This document shows, piece after piece, positions 24,201 through 33,464 of a DNA stretch of 64,000 nt (its first letter is position 1; each line of letters starts with the position of its first letter). Location: assembly GCA_963989245.1 (NCBI GenBank), contig OZ022339.1, forward strand, positions 91,057,142-91,121,141. Reading direction: 5' to 3'. Source of the stretch: Nansenia antarctica. Taxonomy: Eukaryota > Chordata > Actinopteri > Argentiniformes > Microstomatidae. The notes below the pieces were generated by a model that made no database searches, had not been told where the DNA came from, and saw nothing but the letters and a program-made list of their open reading frames with translations. The translations under genes and the position numbers were made by a program.

Positions 24201-27200
24201 ATCTAATAAAAAATGTATGTTTACGGAAGTACATGTCTCAAGTATTATCTCGGCGGTTAGTCGAGTGAAAGAAAAACAACATACAGATGATAATTCACAC
24301 AATATAATACCACGAAAGCGTACAGCACTAAACAATAACATTTATTTGGGCAGCATCATACTCAAACTCAGGCAGAAGTACATACTGTAATTCAGCATGA
24401 TTAGGCTATATATAGCTGTTTCTTTTTTCTATTCTACTATTCGAATCTACTTCTGCTGTCTGCGTCTCCCTGGGTATTCCTAGACCAGATGGCAAACAGT
24501 AAAGAAATGCCACAATATACCAATATACGAGATGTCCAACAAAGGATTTGACTAACCCTGGCCAATTTTACGCAACAAGTAGACTCTGATGCAGCGGAGA
24601 CAGGGTTGCCAGATGGGCTGGTTTTTGGTGGATTTAGAAGTGTTTAGATTGGTTAGGTTGGAAATTCTCAATCCCATCTGGCAACCCTTAGCGGAGAGTC
24701 TACAGATATGTTTACAGATATCACATTGCTGTGCACACCACACTTTGTTAAAAGAAATAAAGCTTGTACTATTCTACTTATAATACATTCTACTGATGTA
24801 GTGTAGTCTACCATTTGGTTTTAGTTATAGGCTATTGCTCTCACTTGTTTGTACCTTTTGCTAAGTCAAGCATTTAGAATGTAGAGTGCATATTGCGAAA
24901 TTTCGCAACGTCAATAACGCATCGGCCTCTAAAAAACGCAATTTTTTATTTTTTTTTTACTCCGTTGCGAAAGGGCCCCCGCCGCCACCTTGCGGGGGGG
25001 CCCCGGGATTTTGCGCTACGCCACTGGTCGGTCATGTCATGTGTGCAGGCAGAAGAGAGTCAATGTCTAGTATTGGTTCTAGGCTTTGCGTTTGCCTTTG
25101 GTAAATGGACTGACTTATATAGCGCCTTTATCCAAAGCGCTTTACAACGGCCTCTCATTCACCCATTCACACACCAATGGCGGCAAGCCACCTATGCAAG
25201 GTGCCAGCCCGCTCACTGGGAGCAATTTGGGGTTCAGTGTCTTGCCCAAGGACACTTCGACATGTGGCCAGCCGGGGGGCTCCAACCGCCAATCAGCCAA
25301 CCTTGCGATCATTAGACTGTGGCTCTACCTCCTGCTCCACAGCCGCCCCATTTGCAGTCAGCTTTTGGTGTCGGTCCACATCAGGACCAAAGCGGTGTCA
25401 ATGAAAGCATACAGGCTGGTAGGCCAAGGAAGACTTCTACAGTGACTGAAGAATGCCCTAAAAGAACTGTCCTATAGGTCAGGAACACTGTCCAGGAAGT
25501 AGGCGTGAATGTCTCAAGAGACGACCCTTCACAGTATAAGTCACCAGCTGAACTACAGAGGCTTCACTCCAAAGGTCAGGTCAGGTCAGTATACAGAGGT
25601 CTGGATAAATGTGTTGTGGACAGATAAGATGAATATCACCACGTACCAGAGTGATTGCAAGTAGAAAAGTTTGGAGAAAAAAAGGAATGTACCCAGTCTA
25701 CCAACTCATCAGCATACAAACTCATCTGTGAGACACGGTTGTTATGACTTTGGCCCTTGTATTGCTGCCACTAGAACTGGCTAACATTCATTTATGATGT
25801 AACTGCTGACAGCAGCAGAATGCATTCTGAAGTACACAGAAACATCCTGTCGGCTCCAGTACAAGCAAATGCCTCCAGATTCACTGCACAGCAGGACAAT
25901 GACCCCAAACACACTGCCAGAGCAACTAGGGAGTTTTTCAGGGACAATAAGTGGAAAGTTCTTGACTGGCGGAGTCAATCTTGAGATTTTAAATCCAATT
26001 AAACATGCATTTAATTTCCTGATGATAAGATTTTAGGCAAAAGAAACAACAACTGAAGACGGCTGCAGCAGAGGCCTGGCAGAGCATCACCAGACTAGAT
26101 ATCGAATATCTGGTGGGGTCAATGTCTTCATTGCATGCAAAAGATTATCGGCCAAATACTAAACATGAGTCCTTAATTCGGACATGATCTTAATCTGTCC
26201 AATTTCTTTTGGTGTCCCGTGTATAAAGAATTCTCAAGTCATTTCTAAATGCTGAAACCAACATGTAGCCTACACAAATACCATCAAATAAAAACTAGGG
26301 ATGCACGATACCGTATATATTTTTTCCAACCGATACCGATAACCGATGTTTACCCGCTTCTTGTGGCCGATAACCGATATGAGAACAGATATAATATATA
26401 ACAAGCATAACCCAAAAAAATCGCTATTATGGCGATGTGCTGTGCCTATGCTGTTCCTCAGTCCAGCGCTTCATCATCCCCCTTCTAGAACTGCCATCTC
26501 CCCTTTCCATCCCTTATGTCATTTTATCAATGAACATTGTATTACTGTTATTTCAACATTTAAGCCTCTTTCACACATAGTTCCCTGTAACTTCAATGGA
26601 ATCCCAAGCTGTGCCGTCCAGCCATTTTCGCCGTTCACTCATGAGTCATATGCCGGTAGATTCGCGTCTTGCTCCCTTTAACACGTCTCTGTTTCCCTGG
26701 TTGCGAGATCTAAACTACTAGAACTGAAAGCGGCAGGTAACATCCATATGCTGTATATATACATACATATATTTGATTACCAGCAAGACACCGGAGCACT
26801 CGTATCTATAACAAACGCGGAGATTGTATGAGCCCCGCGTCAGTCAGCCTTTCCGTAGAAATACATCGCTCCGTTATATATCTAACGTTACATGTTTTAA
26901 GGCTGATCTGTGCATGATAGTGCTGCATTATGTTGATCTATTTATATCGATCTATTCTTGCCAATTCCTTATTACCAGTGGAAAGGGGGAAGGCTAAAAC
27001 ACTTTGAATGGAATAGATAGGACTTTCCGTTCAATGGAGGAAGCATGATACTCGCTCAGAGTTCATCTCGCTTTCACCCCCGTTGATGTATTAAACAATC
27101 TAAGCAATCTAATCAGAGCAGTTGTTATTATGTAATATTATTGATGGATGTGCCATTTTTGATGGAGAGCAGTGAGCGGATGACTGGATGTGAGCATGTA

Positions 27201-30139
27201 TTTGACTAATGCCGATAGATTCGCGTCGCAGGCGCAGCATCATGAGCGTGACAACCGGAACCGGAAATATTTCCGGCTTCATATTATACAAATTTAATAA
27301 AACCGATAAATATTTAATAACATTAATTTCCCAATATCGGCGGCGATAATATCGTGCATCCCTTAACTTTAATTAAATGAGTTGACTCTTCAAATGGTAA
27401 ATGGACTGACTTATATAGCTCCTTATTCCAAAGCGCTTTACAATGGCCTCTCATTCACCCATTCACACACACATTCACACACCAATGGCGGCAAGCTACC
27501 ATGCAGGGCACCGGCCCGCTCATTGGGAGCAGTTTGGGGTTCAGTGTCTTGCCCAAAGACACTTCGACATGTGGCCAGTCGGGGCTCGAACCGCCGACCT
27601 TGCGATCATTAGACGCCGACGTGACCTCCTGCACCACAGCCGCCCCTGTAAAGAAAAAATGCCCTAAAAACATTTCTATATAGAAAGCACACAAAGGCCA
27701 ACTCTCGGTCCGGATTAAACCCAGACTTTAATGACGCTCCGACTCACCGGTTTCTTCAGTACAGCGGGTTTGGCCTCAGGTGTGAGGCTGGGGATCCAGA
27801 AGCTGGGGAGAGCCTGGTCGTCGCTGGTGACAGAGTAGGAGGAGGAGGAGTCAGCTTTGGACGAGCTAGCCGACCCACTAGCGGACCCACCAGCAGTGCT
27901 CTTGCTGTCTTTGGGATCTTTGGCCTGGCCTGGAGAAACGGGGTAATTAGGTTCATGTAATGACAGTACCCCAATGTAAATAATGGGACAGGGAAGCATT
28001 TTCTCTACTCTTGGCTCTGCACGCCAAAAGGTTTGGATGATAAGATGCTACGCAAAAAAAGACCTAAGAACAAACAGCAACTGAAGATGGCTGCAATACA
28101 GGCCTGGCAGAGCATCACCAGAGAAGCTGACTTGTCACCAATGTCTGGTGGGGTCACAGACAGGCAGCTATTGCATGCAAAGGATAGTCGACCAAATACT
28201 AAACAAATACTAACACATTTATTTTTGTTTTTCAATTTCACAACTCAGTCCCATTACTTTTGGATATTAGGAGTATAGAGCCAAAAAGAAGAAAAAAATC
28301 TTCACTGTCCCATTACTTACGCAGGGCACTGTACAGTATACCCTTCTTAGGTAGGGTAATATAGCCATGGTTTGGGTTGCTATCTTAGTCCTTGATAAGC
28401 TCCACTAGGTTTTGAGTGTGTAGTAGTAGTGTATGTGACAGACCCCAATCTATCAAGAAGGTCTGTGAATTGCAGTGGAATACCAAAGCATTCCGACATA
28501 TGTGACGGGTAGGTTTGTGCTTTTGCCATTCTGCAATGCTGTGAGATTTCTCTACTGGGTCATTTGATAAACCACAATGCACCATCACACGTGCTCACAC
28601 ACTAACCAGTGGAAATGGGTAGGACGGGCTCATGGTAACGGACGGAGGAACGGCATTAAACACGTGTTTGATGTTGTTCCTCACTCCGTTTCATCCATAA
28701 CAAAGAGCCTTTCCTACCCCATTTCTCCATCCACCATTGACTCCACCGATAAAACACACAACACACACACACACACACACAGTACGAACCAGAAGTGAAA
28801 GGGTTGATAGGCTTGGAGACAATGCTGTTCTCCCTGGTCTTGAAGCGCTCTGCCCTCTCTCTCTCCTCTGACTTGGACTCCAGCTGGCTGTCACTCTTCT
28901 GAGCTTGTTTCTGCTTCTCGAAGGCCTAAGTCAGAGACAAGAGGGAGATGAGAGATGAGAAGAGACAGGTACAGACAGACTTCATTGCATAGGGCTACTA
29001 GTTACTGTTCATTTGCATGTGTCGCATTACCGAGGCAAACTGTTAGTATGCAGGAATGTAGCGGTCGAAAAGAGGTAGGGCAACTTTGTTAAACTGCTTA
29101 TTATTAGCCGTCAACAGGTGGGTAAATGCTCTTCACCACAACGACAAATGTTTGCACACAGTGTTCATGCTCCATTCCATCCCTGTTAGTTGGGCAAATA
29201 TTCAGAGATGCAGCACCTGTAAAAACAGTCAGACACTTACCTTCATTTTCTTGGCAATATCTGTCTTCTGGTGGAGTATGTACTCCAGAATGGCCTGTTT
29301 CTCATATATGTACCCATCTGGACTGAAGATTTTTAAAAAAAAAGCAAACACACAGCTTTTAGAACCCATAGCCCATACACACAAAAGGCACATAGGCTTA
29401 GCCTATATCTTCACAAACAGGTAGTAGGGAAATGTGAAGAGTACTCAGTGGCCAGAACTACAAGTAAGAACTACAACGGAATCAGGAGAGAGACCCCCCC
29501 CTGGTGCTGACTTACGTCACAACGGGGTCCCTGCACGTCTGGAGAGAGAGGCAGCAGCAGTCAAAGTCTTTGATTGCATCCTTGCCCAAACGTATACTTT
29601 GTGTCCCATAACCAGATGACGCTGGGGGGAAGGTGAAGGGGAGACTCAGAGTGGGAGACTACCAAATAATTCACTTCTGACATGGCCAACGTGATGAGGC
29701 AAAAAAACATCATTAATCAGCCTTCATTCATATTCCGACCGATCGCATTATTGCCCCTGCAATACCAGTTTGCTCTTGTTTGTTTGGTCTTCATTCTGAA
29801 TCTCACAGAATGGATACTGTTATAGAGTGGGATACATACATCTGACCACTAGGGGCAGTAGTGCCATTGCGGTATACAGTAGCTTAATGGTAATAGCATT
29901 TTCTTTTTGTTCTTCTTTGAGTTTTTTTGAGTTTGGGGCCCATCTGAAAGAGTGAAACTGATAAATGCACGCCACACCCTGGCTCATAGGGCCTACTCAC
30001 AGCTAGGAAACGAGTACAGAACACGACCGCATTAGCACCAAGAACTAGACATGTCATTAAAAAACTCACCCGTGTCCTTCCTTTTCTCGTGGTACGTGTA
30101 AACGGCTCCTGCCGTGCAATTTTTCCCATGTCGCGTCAT
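16176..30139 (-). CDS. nosip: Nitric oxide synthase-interacting protein (E3 ubiquitin ligase), complete, nine coding exons
   Basis: NOSIP is a nuclear U-box/RING-like E3 ligase that binds nitric oxide synthases and is also found with the spliceosome. Coding exons in transcript order: 30139-30070, 29621-29516, 29322-29241, 28925-28790, 27929-27748, 20919-20803, 19544-19474, 17671-17563, 16247-16176. Phases agree at every junction; total 945 nt, 314 aa. Recognisable blocks: MTRHGKNCTAGAVYTYHEK (exon 1), DFDCCCLSLQ and DPVVTPDGYIYEK (first half of the split U-box), LPSFWIPSLTPEAK, VVCPMSGRPLKM (second half), DPVTGDKLTDRDII and GGTGFAGSGV at the end. The final residues PVMMV differ from the mammalian PVMQA. 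A serine-rich insert in exon 5 makes it slightly longer than human (301 aa). Introns are swollen by transposons, most of all intron 5 (6.8 kb). Donors are GT, but intron 4 has the weak GTTCGT. Confidence 0.95.
16374..17545. repeat. 19-bp minisatellite, about 60 copies, in nosip intron 8
   Basis: The unit CACGTATGACACAGACAAA (variants end CAGA; some units are 15 or 23 bp through loss or gain of a CAGA/CACA step) fills nearly the whole of intron 8. It starts 17 bases after the exon 8 donor (17562). Because 19 is not a multiple of 3 and the unit has no stop on the minus strand, all three minus frames stay open and encode a Cys/Val/His/Ser-rich 19-residue repeat. That explains the long apparent ORFs; they are not genes. 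Confidence 0.97.
17673..17880. repeat. (GA)n-rich low-complexity tract at the exon 8 acceptor
   Basis: GAGA units with G runs directly upstream of exon 8 on the minus strand. There it reads as a 200-base pyrimidine tract ending in the CTCTCAG acceptor. Confidence 0.92.
17946..18110. repeat. 22-bp tandem repeat in nosip intron 7, left part
   Basis: Units of GGGTCTCTATGGGATATGTA plus GA repeat about seven times. The array resumes at 19430-19466 and is split by the hAT element 18111-19429, so both parts were one array. Confidence 0.9.
18111..19429 (-). mobile_element. hAT transposon, internally deleted, in nosip intron 7
   Basis: Ends are CAGGGCTTAAAGT (18111) and its inverse ACTTTAAGCCCTG (19429), flanked by the direct repeat TGTAGAG (18104-18110 and 19430-19436), close to the 8-bp duplication of hAT elements. 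On the minus strand 19133-18816 encodes a transposase N-terminus with a zinc-finger-like CFCTPCSKK...H...H pattern. 18582-18232 encodes a fragment with VRFFDDDLAKVTTQHLASRK, typical of hAT-derived proteins. The catalytic core and dimerisation domain are missing, so the copy is non-autonomous. Confidence 0.8.
19430..19466. repeat. 22-bp tandem repeat, right part
   Basis: Continuation of the array at 17946-18110, ending 7 bases before the exon 7 donor. Confidence 0.8.
19624..20650. mobile_element. SINE-like repeat split by a hAT element
   Basis: The left piece (19624-19653) ends CTGGAGCAATTAGGGG. The right piece (20554-20650) restarts AGGGGGTTAAGTGCCTTGCT and ends with a tRNA-like GGATCGAACC B-box complement. 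Together they resemble the SINE at 14771-14960. Confidence 0.55.
19654..20553. mobile_element. Non-autonomous hAT-like element (900 bp)
   Basis: Ends CAGGGCTCGAC and GTCAAGCCCTG are inverted repeats with one mismatch. The flanks overlap by AGGGG inside the split SINE. The body contains another repeat end around 20235-20310 (GAACCGTGACCCAAAAACCG). No transposase frame. Confidence 0.6.
20945..21228. repeat. (GA)n/(GATA-CA) and (TA)n microsatellite
   Basis: GA units with ATACATA interruptions run from exon 6 outward, then a (TA)n run at about 21199-21228 into which the Tc1 inserted. The repeat resumes at 22842. Confidence 0.92.
21229..22841 (+). mobile_element. Tc1-like DNA transposon, 1613 bp, with long inverted repeats
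   Basis: Terminal inverted repeats of about 200 bp start CAGTGGGGAGAACAAGTATT at 21229 and end with the inverse at 22841, each flanked by TA (21227-21228 and 22842-22843). The central transposase gene is disabled. The arms remain nearly identical, so cross-mobilisation is conceivable. It sits in nosip intron 5, opposite to the gene. Confidence 0.95.
21603..22624 (+). pseudogene. Tc1 (DD34E) transposase, frameshifted
   Basis: The first part (21603-22088) has the paired helix-turn-helix start MGKTKELSKDIRDKIVDLHK, a GRPR-like linker and the first catalytic motif WSDETK. Shortly after (about 22078) a one-base deletion in a T run shifts the frame, giving an early stop at 22086. The second part, open from 22154 to 22624, carries QHDNDPKHTA (second Asp) and SPDLNPIENLW (Glu). 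Between them, in the second frame, a TAG lies at about 22113-22118. With two lesions it cannot make an active enzyme. Confidence 0.93.
22842..22985. repeat. (TA)n/(GA)n tract with a duplicated copy of the exon 6 boundary
   Basis: 22869-22915 repeats, with few changes, the plus-strand sequence 20907-20955 spanning the nosip exon 6 acceptor (ACCAC-GTCTTACTCTGGGGG, GACAGAGGAGAATTAGAGG). It is therefore a decoy 3' splice site upstream of the real exon 6 in the transcript. Confidence 0.8.
22986..23599. other. nosip intron 5 DNA with a likely LINE 3' tail
   Basis: About 23030-23255 ends TAATAAAAAGCGATTCTGAT plus TCTGATA, the style of an L2-type LINE tail with a short repeat end. The rest shows no recognised structure. 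Confidence 0.4.
23822..25026. mobile_element. Non-autonomous hAT element, 1205 bp
   Basis: CAGTGGCGTAGC at 23822 and GCTACGCCACTG ending at 25026 are perfect inverted repeats. The flanking GTCGGTCA (23814-23821 and 25027-25034) is an exact 8-bp target duplication. Subterminal GGGGGGCCCC blocks are also inverted. No transposase frame. Confidence 0.93.
24601..24689. mobile_element. 89-bp hAT-type miniature element nested in the hAT
   Basis: CAGGGTTGCCAGATGGG at 24601 is inverted as CCCATCTGGCAACCC near 24674-24688. AGCGGAGA is duplicated exactly on both sides (24593-24600 and 24690-24697). Length, 8-bp duplication and CAGGG end fit a hAT MITE. Confidence 0.88.
25099..25361 (-). mobile_element. 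tRNA-derived SINE, copy 1
   Basis: Plus-strand TAAATGGACTGACTTATATA at the left to CACAGCCGCCCC at the right. On the minus strand the right end is a tRNA-like head (GGCTGTGGAGCAGGAGGTAG A box). The sequence is closely related to 27394-27647. Confidence 0.8.
26297..27364. mobile_element. hAT-like element with GGGATGCACGATA ends
   Basis: TAGGGATGCACGATA at the left is inverted as TATCGTGCATCCCTTA at the right, with CCGATACCGATAACCGAT-type subterminal repeats at both sides. A clear 8-bp target duplication was not found. No transposase frame was recognised. Confidence 0.65.
27394..27647 (-). mobile_element. tRNA-derived SINE, copy 2
   Basis: On the minus strand: head with GGCTGTGGTGCAGGAGGTC (A box) and GGCGGTTCGAGCCCC (B box), then the same body and ATAAGTCAGTCCATTTACC tail as copy 1. 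It lies just beyond the exon 5 donor, in intron 5. Confidence 0.85.
28010..28330 (+). mobile_element. 3' fragment of the degraded Tc1-like family
   Basis: Contains GGCCTGGCAGAGCATCACCA and GCATGCAAAGGATAGTCGAC followed by CAAATACTAAAC, as in the relic at 23600-26290. Lies in nosip intron 4. Confidence 0.6.
28757..28781. repeat. (CA)n run six bases from the nosip exon 4 donor
   Basis: On the minus strand the exon 4 donor GTTCGTACT is followed directly by (TG)n. Confidence 0.9.
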
Positions 30140-33107
30140 TTTTGGCTAGGAGACATGAAACATGATCAAATATCATAATAAACATAATAACATTTCATCT
30201 GCTTTCTCTCTACTGGCAATGTAGCATCGTTTACCTAGCTGCTAGCTAACAAGCGAACACAGTCCAGCTGTTCTGCCAAACACGCAAACTAACGGGAAAA
30301 GGGTGGAACAAGGAGCTAAATCAAAGCTGGAACTGCCACAGTAGCTATACAATCTTGCTATATAAACACACTAAGCTGCAATGTTTCTTATTTTGAAGCT
30401 ATGGCAGCCATAAAGTGCATCCCTCCGGAAGTTGTTTGAGTATGTTTTGTAGTATCAGTCAAACAAGTCCGACGGCGTCTGCCACGGTGATACCGTTCCG
30501 CACTGATATTTCTTAGGTTAGATGTAAATACTAACTGGCTTATATCCAACGTGGCTTATATCCACTTTTGGAAGTTTGGTCCCCTTTAAAACTAAGAATT
30601 TCATGGAGTAAAACATGTTACAATGAAGCTCTGTTAGCAGTTATTGAAGCATCGCAAGTGGCAGTATTGGCCAGCCGCCACTGGTATATAGCATATAGTA
30701 TAGTAAACATCTAAATGAATCTACTGGGAGCAGTCTACTAGCAGTGTGCAGACTCTACTTCTTTGTATTGTAGTATACAGTAGTTATGCTACCTGCAAGA
30801 ACTTCAATCCACTTTCAGCCCTGGCTATTTCCCCCCTTTGATGGCATATGACGTCGGAAATTTAACTAAAGTTCAGCCGCAAAGTTGTTCTATATCAGTG
30901 CAGACTGGCAGGGTAGGAGCACAGGTTGCATAGGTTAGAGCACCGTTATTCTGTCATGGTCTGATAATGAAGCATTGTTCTTTTTTATTTGATGACTTGT
31001 TTGATCCATTGATAGCGTAAAACGTAAGTTGTGAATGAATCGGGAGCGTCAATGCTTTTCTATGATACTACTGATGACGTATCAGGGTCTTGAAGGGTTG
31101 TCCCATTTCATAGGGAAAGATTTTAACCACTATGGCTTGTGGCTCTGTTCCGAGGCCTTGGCTCAAAAGCGAGTGGCACTCGAAAACGAGCCATAGGGGT
31201 AGAAAAGGGAATCGGGATTGGGCCCAGACCCGTCACCAGGGCCCAGTCTAATATCAGCCACGTGTGGGGGGTCATTGGTAAAGTGAGATACAATCAGTTG
31301 AGCTTACTTGGGAGTGGGTGGTGGGAGTGCAGTGAACAAAACCTCTCTGAAAGCCCATTATAAATCTTTGCCCATGTTCTAAATATTGTTTCAGCCCCTG
31401 AGCTCAGAGAAGTTGCAGACTTTTGTAACCTATCCAAGCCATGGCTGGTTATGATACAATTATTTATCACTTATCTCAACTGCAAAGTTTATACAATGGT
31501 TGGCTTTTTAAACCTGATAGGCTCCTTGCCTTTTACATTTTAAAGCATTGAGTGCCCTCTGCTGGTGGAATAACAGCAGTCATTCCTTACATCAGCAACA
31601 GTTGGGAAAGAAAGTTATGGAATAGGTTGTTTGCCAGTGATGAAGAGGAGGGTAAACCCAAGTAAACTATGTTTACCCCACCTTTCTATTTTGGTGAATA
31701 GGGTTTAGCTTTAGCTTAGGGCTAGGTCATTTGCAGTTTACCCACCTATTCAATCCATGGTTTTCAGGGTTTACTCACCAGGCTGTACATCCCTGCTATT
31801 TACAGTCTATGGGAAAAGGTCAGATATAGTTGTATCCATGGGCTTGCTAATCAGTCATAGAACATATTAACACCTGACAGGTCACCATAGAATGGTTTTA
31901 TGACCTAAAGGCTATGGCAGGCAGTGGTGGGATTGCTTATATGTCAAAATCTCTATGGTTTCTATAATTATATGGATAATGAAACCATGCAGTTGTATTC
32001 TCTCTTTTTTTCTCTCTTTTTTTTATGTCTGGCTTTGATTGATAAATTGATTGGAGAAATATGTATACAGCAGTACTATATCATTTATTTACCTAAGAGT
32101 GATATTAATTCAATAGAATCTTGGCGTTCTGTGCTGTTTTCTCGGAGGACATTTGAGGAAAAAAAATATATTATTTCAAGAGAACGTCCAACTCCTGAAC
32201 TTGCCATCACAAAAAACAACGAAGAGTTTCGTTCGTCACTTTCAAGCTAGTAGCACATATGAAAAACATGGCTAGCTGGCTGCCCAGAGGTTAGCAAACG
32301 GTTTTGTTGGCCATGTCTCCTTTATTCTACTGAACACACCGTCTGGACCACGACAGGCTGTGGCGATTTAAACAACCTCCAACTACCACTATGACTAAGC
32401 ATGAGCGTGCCTCTTCCCACATGAATGAATGGACTTTATTGTCATTGCTACAGTACAGGTACCAAACAACGAAATGTAGTCATACTTTGTCTGGTAAAAC
32501 TTCAGACATTTGGCAACACACGGAATGACAAAGTCATCATGGGATTTACTAGGAAGGATCGTAGGATGGACTTTGCCTACAAATAAGGTAGGACGTTGTG
32601 CTATTTTTTGTCTTTTTTGTACTGTAGCCTCTCCGGTTGGGTTTGGTGGCCTCAATTTGGTGTTTCATTTGAGTATTCAAAATTGATGTAGCATGACCAG
32701 TGCAAAAGGTCACCGCTCGCCACTGTATTACAATAGGGTAAAAATACGGGAGATTTACGCGAAAACATTTAAAAGGGAGCACAGCGGGAAAGAAGGGTAA
32801 ACTACGGGAGGGTTGACAGGTATGCATTAGTATTTAATAACTAACGTGATACAAGAAAGTAATGAATAAATGAATTAATTAATTTTAAACTATATTTATA
32901 TTTTTATTTTTCACATTTGAATACATTTCCGCATCTGATTGGCCGCCACTGTGACATCACAATGTCCTGTGACGTAATATGCCACTACAAACGCCGCTGA
33001 CAGCCGTCCTGTCGTCAGTCACAACTATGAAATAAGTTGAAGGACATTTCACAGCTGGAGTTAACCACGGTTAAACCAGACTGACTGAGTATAGACCAAG
33101 AAAAACG
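30140..33107. other. Intergenic DNA between nosip and the plus-strand gene
   Basis: 30140-30480 is the presumed nosip 5' UTR and promoter (head-to-head arrangement with the gene at 33108). No convincing promoter box was found. 30822-31240 shares short blocks with 2198-2715. About 32420-32500 (GACTTTATTGTCATTG and ACGAAATGTAGT) looks like a reversed LINE 3' end with a CATT tail. Upstream of 33108, a CCAAT box complement (GATTGGC near 32936-32942) and a CRE-like GTGACGTAA (about 32970) could be promoter elements. No other gene seen. Confidence 0.5.
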
Positions 33108-33251
33108 ATGGACCAAGACATGGTAAGGTCTTATGCTAACATTGACAGAACAAGCCTTTTGCTGCCTTCTGACTGATTATCATTAATACTTTTTTATGCG
33201 ATGCCATCTGAAGCTACTTTGACTTCACGTAGTGAAGTTGACCAGAATGTG

Positions 33252-33289
<38 letters not shown>

Positions 33290-33406
33290 TGAATGTGAGG
33301 TGTGTGTGTATGGTGTGTGTGAATGTGAGGTGTGTGTGTATGTATGGTGTGTGTGAATGTGAGGTGTGTGTGAATGTGAGGTGTGTGTATGGTCTGTGTG
33401 AATGTG

Positions 33407-33464
<58 letters not shown>

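Larger units (their letters stand above)
23600..26290 (+). mobile_element. Degraded Tc1-like transposon split by a hAT element and a SINE
   Basis: Left end sequence at about 23640-23821, a short piece at 25027-25098, and transposase remains at 25362-26230 are parts of one relic. The last contains AGCAAATGCCTCCAGATT, GACAATGACCCCAAACACAC (second Asp region) and the tail CCAAATACTAAACATGAGT. It matches the relic at 130-1790 in inverse orientation. Many stops; no function. Confidence 0.65.

Noticed and set aside
29884..30129. Minus-strand 81-codon frame starting Met-Gly-Lys-Ile-Ala-Arg
   Set aside because: Out-of-frame reading of nosip exon 1; the true start at 30139 gives the conserved NOSIP N-terminus.
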